DNA of 37,351 nt from a virus. Within the stretch, counting starts at the first letter, position 1, and each line of letters opens with the position of its first letter. Position numbers and translations under genes: made by a program. The notes below the pieces were generated by a model. The model did no database searches. It worked only from the letters and a program-made list of their open reading frames with translations, and was not told the DNA's origin. Positions 25,166-31,700 of this stretch are shown here, piece after piece. Location of the stretch: IMG/VR virus record IMGVR_UViG_3300008952_000141, positions 1 to 37,351 of that record; one strand, written 5' to 3'.

Positions 25166-25957
25166 TCACATTGTTTCTAGATCAGCAAAAGCATCATCAA
25201 GAGACTTATAGCTAGCGTCCGCAGACTTGTCTGTAGAACTATTAGACGCAGTGCCCTGAGAAGAAGTATTGTACTCCGTCCCTTCAGAGTCATCCGACCC
25301 ATCATCACCGTTTAGCCAATCGTTGACAATCTTCTCAAGTTCTTCATAAGTCTTGCAAGTGTACATGTCATCTAGATCTGGAATGCTCTGAATCCAACCA
25401 GTAGATTGTGCCTTGTCAGTTGACAGCATTGAATCCTTACCTCTTGGTCGAACTTCAGTCATTGCCCACATCCTACCAGGAGGCTTATTGCAAACAACCT
25501 TGATGTCGCGGCCATCTGTGGGATCAGTAATATCCCCATAGTCCTCATCAAGCATGATGTTAAGCAGCGACTGGTAAACTGTCTTGCCAAAAGCCCAGAG
25601 ACGTACACCTCGATCTTCCTCACCTCGGACGACGACAGGTGCGTAGCTACGCATCTTAGGATAGAGTTTCTTTGCCAGCTCATACGATTCCTTAGAACCA
25701 TCGTCACGGAGCTTTGTGATCAACTCCTGAATCGGATCGGGCTTGCCGAACTGGTACGGGGCCAAAAGACCTGGGTTATTTCCAATGTTATAGTAGAAAT
25801 AACGCTCCTTGAAAGGTTGCCCGTCATTATCTTGAAAAGAAAGCAAACGAACAGTGTGTTCCTCACCTTCTTGTGGGCGCCACATAGTGTTGCGCTTTGA
25901 ACTGTTACCAGAAAGCTGGCTCAGCTTCTTTCGAATTGCATCGAGATCAATTGCCAT
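25166..25957 (-). CDS. gp32-like single-stranded DNA-binding protein
   Basis: A 263-residue ssDNA-binding protein of the T4 gp32 type. The short basic N-terminus (AIRKKLSQLSGNSSKRN) matches the cooperative-binding region, residues about 30-205 form the OB-like core with aromatic and basic residues (RYFYYNIGNN, GVRLWAFGK), and residues 217-263 are a Ser/Asp/Glu tail ending in an acidic DDAFADLETM tip, used to recruit partner proteins. Where T4 gp32 has its zinc-binding Cys cluster, the sequence reads APYQFGKPDPIQELI with no Cys, so zinc is probably absent. ATG 25957 has AAGGAG 6 nt upstream; its own promoter and strong terminator fit a highly expressed single gene. Confidence 0.88.
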   Translation of the reverse strand: MAIDLDAIRKKLSQLSGNSSKRNTMWRPQEGEEHTVRLLSFQDNDGQPFKERYFYYNIGNNPGLLAPYQFGKPDPIQELITKLRDDGSKESYELAKKLYPKMRSYAPVVVRGEEDRGVRLWAFGKTVYQSLLNIMLDEDYGDITDPTDGRDIKVVCNKPPGRMWAMTEVRPRGKDSMLSTDKAQSTGWIQSIPDLDDMYTCKTYEELEKIVNDWLNGDDGSDDSEGTEYNTSSQGTASNSSTDKSADASYKSLDDAFADLETM

Positions 25958-26002
25958 TTTTAACTCCTTAATGTTTAATGTGCAAATGTTTAATTGCTAT
26001 AC

Positions 26003-26031
26003 AGTATATCTTGCTGTGCTTAGTTGTACAA
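26003..26031 (-). promoter_or_regulatory. Putative promoter for the SSB gene
   Basis: TTGTAC (26026-26031), 17 nt, TATACT (26003-26008) in the 78-nt gap before the SSB gene. The -10 matches 5 of 6. The TTGTAC box is shared with the gaps before thyX and the polymerase gene. Confidence 0.55.
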
Positions 26032-26035
26032 ATTT

Positions 26036-26563
26036 TTATTTAGACTTACGTCTTTTCTTTTTGCCCTTTGATTTCTTCTTCCCGGGCATGTAAGGCTTGG
26101 CTCCACCAAACCCACTCCCTGCTGCTTCAGCAGGTGATCTTCTTTTTCTACCGTGTGATGGAGGAGACATCCCCAAGGGAAGGTTAACACCTCTGATAGT
26201 GCCTCTTGAAACGCCTGCTCCCCCGCCCATTCCTATCGCATTGATCTCATCTACCTCACTCTCTTCTTCCTCGGGCAGCTCATCTTCGTCTATTATCTCT
26301 TCTTTTTTCTCCATGAGAAGGACACTTCTAACGAACTCTCTTATCAATGCTTCAGCCATTTCTTCTTCCTCTTCCATTTCTTTGCCCGGGCAGTCGAACA
26401 GCTTATCATCACAATCCGGATCCAGTGCTCCCTTGAGGGATCGCGGGATGGAAGCAGTCGATGAAGCTGGAGCAGAAGGGTCGCCTACAGTACCTACGTA
26501 AATTGGTCTGCGGCCGCCCTTGTATCTCCCGGGCCCTATATGAAATTCTGCTGAACGTGGCAT
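26036..26563 (-). CDS. Highly charged protein of unknown function
   Basis: A 175-residue protein with extreme charge separation. Residues 60-105 are strongly acidic (a run of Glu near 64-68, and DEDELPEEEESEVDE), with an amphipathic helix ALIREFVRSVLLMEKK in between. A Gly-rich stretch follows, then a very basic end (KKKSKGKKKRRKSK). No fold is recognised; the tail could bind nucleic acid. The Shine-Dalgarno (AAAGGA) is 11 nt from ATG 26563, overlapping the 13-nt motif at 26568-26580. It lies between the HD-domain gene and SSB; a scaffold-like or DNA-associated virion protein are both possible. Confidence 0.65.
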   Translation of the reverse strand: MPRSAEFHIGPGRYKGGRRPIYVGTVGDPSAPASSTASIPRSLKGALDPDCDDKLFDCPGKEMEEEEEMAEALIREFVRSVLLMEKKEEIIDEDELPEEEESEVDEINAIGMGGGAGVSRGTIRGVNLPLGMSPPSHGRKRRSPAEAAGSGFGGAKPYMPGKKKSKGKKKRRKSK

Positions 26564-26567
26564 AAAG

Positions 26568-26580
26568 ATAAATATCCTTT
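26568..26580. repeat. 13-nt motif ATAAATATCCTTT, copy 2
   Basis: Identical to 17224-17236. It covers the Shine-Dalgarno region of the charged-protein gene (AAAGGA on the minus strand), which may partly explain the conservation. Confidence 0.4.
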
Positions 26581-26585
26581 AGCTA

Positions 26586-27170
26586 TCAGTCTTTCAGCGC
26601 TAACGTCATTCTTATAGCATTATTTAGCGCGATAGACAGGACCGGTTGAGAACTTAAATAGAACTTACTTTCTTCAGAAAGCGCTCCTGCACTCAAAAGA
26701 ATTGCTAGATACTCCTCTCTTGAAAGTCGTGTGCCAATCTGATTAAGCAGCCAGACTGACCTGTGCTCAACAGTCATCTTTCCAATCTTCTCATTGTACT
26801 TATAAAATTGACCTAGCTTTTCTTGATGCCACTTAGAATCTTCTGGTACAAAGAGGTCGTTCTCAAGATCACCCACCTTTCCAATTGCGTGAAAAAGCGA
26901 CGCCGTGACCATGGAACTTACGGACAGTTCCAAACCATGCGCATCATTTTCCCTTCGTAGTCCATTAAGTACACTCAGAGAATACTCAATAAGACCCCCG
27001 GGGTGGGCCCAACCATACTCCTCGCGGCCACTGTACGGGCACAAAGCTAAACGGTCGCCTAACGTCTCAATAAAGAAAGAGTAGAGCTCTGATCGCTCTT
27101 CATCCTTCTGGCTCAGTTTATAGAAAAGATCAAAATTACTTTGAATCTTTTCCGCATTTACTTGACTCAA
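26586..27170 (-). CDS. HD-domain-like protein with altered metal-binding residues
   Basis: A 194-residue helical protein with the layout of phage HD phosphohydrolases: His56 in HPGGLIEYSLSVL, the SLFHAIGKVGD block where the HD pair should be, His136 in VEHRS, and a late helix EEYLAILLSAGA. The canonical HD reads His94-Ala95, and the late position where I expect a metal-binding Asp (related proteins as I recall have NDG) reads SAG. So it is probably catalytically dead or changed, perhaps retained as a nucleotide-binding or regulatory protein. The start is TTG at 27170, supported by a near-perfect AAGGAGGT 4 nt upstream. HD family members cleave nucleotide phosphates; I do not assign a substrate. 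Confidence 0.75.
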   Translation of the reverse strand: MSQVNAEKIQSNFDLFYKLSQKDEERSELYSFFIETLGDRLALCPYSGREEYGWAHPGGLIEYSLSVLNGLRRENDAHGLELSVSSMVTASLFHAIGKVGDLENDLFVPEDSKWHQEKLGQFYKYNEKIGKMTVEHRSVWLLNQIGTRLSREEYLAILLSAGALSEESKFYLSSQPVLSIALNNAIRMTLALKD

Positions 27171-27172
27171 AA

Positions 27173-27193
27173 TTACCTCCTTTTAAAAGGTAA
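27173..27193 (-). promoter_or_regulatory. Possible hairpin covering the Shine-Dalgarno of the HD-like gene
   Basis: On the minus strand, TTACCT (27188-27193) can pair with AGGTAA (27173-27178) across a 9-nt loop. The right arm is part of the AAGGAGGT ribosome-binding site, so folding could mask it. A 6-bp AU-rich stem is weak. Confidence 0.3.
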
Positions 27194-27216
27194 CAAGCCG
27201 TAGAGAAATTTACAAA

Positions 27217-27447
27217 TTAAGAGAGGTTTTTAAGTTCAGAAAGCACAAAATTTCTAAGCTCTTCTGACGTCATCCCTTCTATTAGATCATCGGTATGATC
27301 CTTGTCCCAGTGGATGTTCTGCCCACCGGCCCAGGTGTCTTCCTGCGCTTTTACATCTGCTGTATCATCATGAGCAATTGCTAAGTCTGTGGTCTTCTTC
27401 ATCTCTTCGGCAATAAGGCTTCTCAGCTGCCGTCTGGTTATCTTCAT
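27217..27447 (-). CDS. Small phage protein with MKITRRQLR-type N-terminus
   Basis: A 76-residue protein. It opens with MKITRRQLRSLIAEEMKK, a helix I associate with many virion-related proteins of marine phages (generic form MKITRRQLRRIIREE). The middle is polar (TWAGGQNIHWDKDH), and it ends with another amphipathic helix (TSEELRNFVLSELKNL). Start ATG 27447 is chosen because AGGAGA lies 6 nt upstream; an ATG at 27465 would place that site inside the coding region. It is the first gene after the polymerase gene and has a promoter candidate of its own. Function unknown. Confidence 0.7.
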   Translation of the reverse strand: MKITRRQLRSLIAEEMKKTTDLAIAHDDTADVKAQEDTWAGGQNIHWDKDHTDDLIEGMTSEELRNFVLSELKNLS

Positions 27448-27483
27448 TTTATTTCTCCTAATCATAGAGATTATCTAGCTGTA

Positions 27484-27511
27484 ATTATCACGACGCAGAG
27501 TAATCTTTCAA
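27484..27511 (-). promoter_or_regulatory. Putative promoter between polymerase and small-protein genes
   Basis: TTGAAA (27506-27511), 16 nt, GATAAT (27484-27489), about 30 nt before the start of the MKITRRQLR-type gene. Good match to sigma70 boxes; both lie between coding regions. Confidence 0.5.
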
Positions 27512-27515
27512 TCAA

Positions 27516-28739
27516 TTAAGCAAAACTTTCGCCCAAAACGTTACTGGCGTTAAGCGGGAATGACACATCGAACCCATCAATTGAAGAACCTGCTGCCTTT
27601 AATAAGTCCAGTTTATCTATCTCATCAGCCGGCATGTCAAGCAGGAGTGCATCATGAATCAGAAAAATTGGAACTGTTTTCATCTTGCCCTGATTGATAA
27701 AGTCAATGATTCGACTAAATCCTGACAAGCACACATCTACTCCTGTAGACTGAATGTAGTGGCTTACAAGCAAGTGACCATCACATCTTGAAAAGTATAG
27801 CGGACGACCAAAGTGATTGATTATTCTTCCGTTGATGGCACACTCTTTTTTTAGTTTGTTGGCCAAAGAGTTGATCCCAAAGGTTCGCCTGATCTGATCA
27901 AGAACCTCTGCTGCATCGATAGAATTGGGAAGCAACCCCTGGAGTTTCAGTGATGAAATCCCGTACAGTGCGCCCATGACGGCCATCTTAAGTTTTGCCC
28001 TATCTAGGTCTAACTTAGCTTTTGACGCTATGTCATCGTAGATATCTCCACTTACTTTCTTTTCTGCTATCGCTAACATGATCCGAGGCTCGAGAGAAGA
28101 GTAATCCAGTTGAACCACCTGACCTCCCTCGTACCTGGACTTGATGATCGCTCGGTACTCCCTTTTTAGCGTTAAAATCTTGGGGCCGCGTTTCACCGTT
28201 GTCCTTCCAGTTGAGCCCTGTTGATAGACAGGCTTTTTTAATCGGCCGGTGTTGTCGGGAGTGAAGCTTTTTAACGTAGAGAGAAGTGTAGGATTGACCT
28301 CACTTGTGGTATAATGGTTAAGAAGGTCTGTGTCTATGTGACTATCACACAATGATGTCAGAGCTCTTCTGTTGCTTAGAAACTTTTCGCAGTATGTTGT
28401 ATCATTGAGCTCATCAAGGGATCTCTGGAGGTCACCCAGAAGGCTAGAAATATACTTTCTGAACTCATCGTGTGGTAGCACAAGATGCCAAGGGGCTGAG
28501 AGGCCTCCGGGCATGCCTACTTCTGTAAATGATCTGACATATTTCTCTGGTGGCGTCACCCTGGGTGTCACATTAAAAAGAAGGCATAGATCGTTTAGTG
28601 ACCTGTCATAGTCAGGTGCGTTACCGTAGAACCAAGCGTTTTCTGGGATCTCGGGTGACCAGCTATACAGGTCCTCAACTTTACTAAAGATCAGATGCTT
28701 GTCAGTACCGAGAATGTACTTTGAGATGCAAACTTCCAT
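27516..28739 (-). CDS. Family A DNA polymerase, polymerase domain only
   Basis: A 407-residue protein. Motif A is LDYSSLEPR (catalytic Asp212, Glu217). Motif B is RAKLKMAVMGALYG (Arg247, Lys251, Tyr259). GRIINHFGRPLYF and QSTGVDV precede motif C, LIHDALL (Asp363). Two changes stand out against E. coli Pol I: the Phe762 position is Met255, and the Glu after the motif C Asp is Ala364. The first 170 residues match no 3'-5' exonuclease motifs, and the length is well under typical phage PolA. A polymerase domain in its own gene is known from Rhodothermus phage RM378, where the exonuclease is a separate gene. No Shine-Dalgarno is evident at ATG 28739. It is likely the replicative polymerase, unless another lies outside the window. 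Confidence 0.88.
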   Translation of the reverse strand: MEVCISKYILGTDKHLIFSKVEDLYSWSPEIPENAWFYGNAPDYDRSLNDLCLLFNVTPRVTPPEKYVRSFTEVGMPGGLSAPWHLVLPHDEFRKYISSLLGDLQRSLDELNDTTYCEKFLSNRRALTSLCDSHIDTDLLNHYTTSEVNPTLLSTLKSFTPDNTGRLKKPVYQQGSTGRTTVKRGPKILTLKREYRAIIKSRYEGGQVVQLDYSSLEPRIMLAIAEKKVSGDIYDDIASKAKLDLDRAKLKMAVMGALYGISSLKLQGLLPNSIDAAEVLDQIRRTFGINSLANKLKKECAINGRIINHFGRPLYFSRCDGHLLVSHYIQSTGVDVCLSGFSRIIDFINQGKMKTVPIFLIHDALLLDMPADEIDKLDLLKAAGSSIDGFDVSFPLNASNVLGESFA

Positions 28740-28744
28740 GCTTA

Positions 28745-28774
28745 TTTATAGGGAACCGGTTAGTCATTGTACAA
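28745..28774 (-). promoter_or_regulatory. Putative promoter for the polymerase gene
   Basis: TTGTAC (28769-28774), 18 nt, TATAAA (28745-28750) in the 43-nt gap. The -10 is only 5 nt from the annotated ATG, so either the start codon lies further in or the message is nearly leaderless; this weakens the call. Confidence 0.35.
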
Positions 28775-28782
28775 TAATTACT

Positions 28783-31700
28783 TTACGACGATTTCCCCGA
28801 GCGACCCTCCTTCCAGAGTTCGACCGCATTGAGGTTGTTCGCGCCGCCATGCTTGTCATTGTACGCTACTACTGCTGGGTCTTTTTCGTCGAGGTCTCTT
28901 AAATGCCACCAGTCGGGTATCCAGTTTGGTTTCCCCATATCGAAGGATCCGTTCTTGGAGCTGGCCCATCCACCGTTCTGATCCATGAGGTGAATCACAT
29001 GCATGATCGGTGACATTGAGGTGTATGAGAGAGTTCGCCAGGCCTCTGCCCAGTGGCCACCAGGGTAACTGTTGGCAGTGGAGCCGGGCATGAGGAAGGC
29101 GCCGGCTGTGACTCTAATAATGGTGTCTGATTTCGTGCTGCCGACAAGAAACTTAATTTGATCCTGCTCTTTCTCAGTAAGCGAATGAAATCCAGCTAAG
29201 GTCAGGGGCTTCAGAAGCGCCATCACCTCGCCTGTAGTATCGTAATACGCTTGCTTTGCGGCGTTCGCGTCTGCTAGTGTCGTCGCACATCGGCCGTTTC
29301 CGCCCTTTGAAATTTGGTGCGCGCACTTGGATCCCTTGATCGCGTGCATTGTGCCTTTTTTGACTAGCATGGATGCACCAACGAGGTTGATGGGATGTGA
29401 TCGCGACTTCGGCTTGCGTCCATTAATGTATGCCTTTCCGCTTGCATACATCCCAGGGCCGCATTGTAGTCTCGCCCAGAAGACATTTATGGGGCCGCCG
29501 CACTCCCAGCCGGCGTTCACGAAGTCTTTATGGTGGTCTTGGGCTGCCCACATCAGATCAGAGTATTTATTCCCTACCTTGACCTTGTGGTCTACGTCCA
29601 CATAGTCACCCACACAATTGGCTTTTCTAACATAGTCGTAACATGCCTGACCATGGATTTCTACTGCCTCCATCCAGCGCCTGTGTTGACCCATGACGTC
29701 CACATGACAGGTCGCTATTTGACCTTTGATGGCTCTGATTTGAGCTCTACGGGCATTGAGATCAGAGAGCTCTTTCATCGCCTTCTCACCATCCGCCCTG
29801 ACAGAATCGTCCCACTTCTTCTGTGCAGCGACTAAATCTTCTTCGAAAGTTTCGTTTAGCTTTTTCCCTTCATCAATTGCTTTCTGATCGCGCTCTTCAA
29901 GAAACTCATCATAGTTTCCGCCTGTTATTTCCATCCCCGGATACTTCGCTTGCAATCTCTTTGCCAGATTATTCATTTTTGAAGCAGCTGCTTGAAATCT
30001 AGAGTAACCGCTGGAGTATAATAGTTCTGCTTGTGTAGTAAATTTTCCAGGTGCTATAGTATGAGCCACTTTAAAAATTGAATATGTGCTGTCTATATCT
30101 GTTCCTGTCCTCATGTCAATAAAAAATTGCTGCATGGGGGCTAATAAGGGGCAACCAAAAAACTCAGCTGTAGCCTTAGAGGGCAGCATTTGCATGGGCA
30201 TCTGAACAGGATTGGGTCTACCAGAGGCATCATTCATCGACCCTCTGAGCATGTTGATCGTTTGAAGCTCTCCACCGCCTTGATTCTGAACTGAAAGACT
30301 TTGGACAGCAGTGTGAGACGAGCCTACATCAATATAGGGAGACATTGACTTTAAAAGCTCTTTCCACTCTCCCGTATTGGGAAATACTATTTGCCCTCCT
30401 TCGACTTTTAGTAGACCCATCTCCTTGAGAAGTGCTACAGATTTTCCTGCTTCAATAAAGTTTCTGGTGCTATTGTACAGACCTATTCTTTCACCAATAT
30501 CGTTAGTGGTTTCTGATTCTCCCGACTCTGGTTCAGATTCCAATAGAACTGCGTCAGGAATAAATTCTTGAAATGCAGTTTGAATCATCGATGCAGTCCC
30601 TGTATAGACATCAGCCTTTGTATCTTCAAAGTACACTCTCAAAATAGAATTCTTCTGATTGTGTGCAGTCATTCCTGCATATCTTGATTGAGAATCAGGA
30701 AGTGTAGCAATCGGTGCTGTTTTCATTGAAAATGTCAAAAGAGGTTGAATGAACGGCCAGTTAGCGTTGTTGTACGCCTTCGCCAAAACTCCCTCTATTG
30801 CATCAGCTGATCGACGTTCGGCTTTATCATCTTTGTACTTTGTCTCAATGAGGCCCGTGTCTTTATCAATTTTCTGAGTTACACCTTTTGTTCTAGAAAA
30901 TCCGTACACGGGGCATAGGTGATTGTCAAAATAATAATTGTTCATCAATCCCATAAAGTCGCCTAGGGTCATGTTATAGCCCGTCGCTTTTGCTGCAGCG
31001 CGCAGTGCATCAGGTAGGTTTCTGTCTCCGGTTAAAGGCAGCGGAAACGAAGCAATGGCACAGCTGCGTGCATATGACGCCTTGTCGTTCAAGCACCCAT
31101 AAAAAAATTGAACTTCAGCATAGTTTCCTTGTGATTTTAGAGGACCTCCGATAAAAATAGAGACTGCCTTAGCAAATGACACAAGCTTCTTTCCCTTCCC
31201 TTTAGAAAGATAGGAGGCCAAATACTGCGGCCCTAACTCAGGGTGGGACTCGATTAACTTGCTTGAAGGCGCACAAAGCCATGGGTCGGGGCCTGAACTG
31301 AGAAGCTTTAGCTTTTTCTCGAATGTTGTTGTTATCTTCTCTTTTGCATCGTTCATCATCATTAATCTATCGAACATTTCTTCAGATATTTTCTGTAGAT
31401 CAGCATCGGGCGACTTCTTCATGATCTTTAATTGCTTTTTAAAAGCACTGACATTCGTGTCAGAGAAAGTCATCGCATATGCGCCAGAGGAAGCATCAGC
31501 TGCTTTTAAGACAGAGATAGACCGTGACTGGAAACCCGGGGTCGGATCATCAGGAATTGTATTTGATGCTTCCATTGCAAGATCTTCAAATTCCTGCATC
31601 AGCTTTATTGAATTTGCACAGACATCATCTAGAATCCCCACATCTGTCGTGAGATCGCCCGCAGCTCGTGAATAAATTTTTAGGGTGAGGTCAACTTCTC

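Noticed and set aside
26097-26501. A 134-codon plus-strand open frame opposite the charged protein
   Set aside because: It is a Ser-rich shadow of the Glu-rich stretch; the minus gene fits the leftward unit.
28744-28751. TATAAATA on the minus strand, a T4 late promoter core
   Set aside because: It lies 4-5 nt before the polymerase ATG and is the only coding-strand copy I noticed; a late promoter there would start transcription inside the gene.
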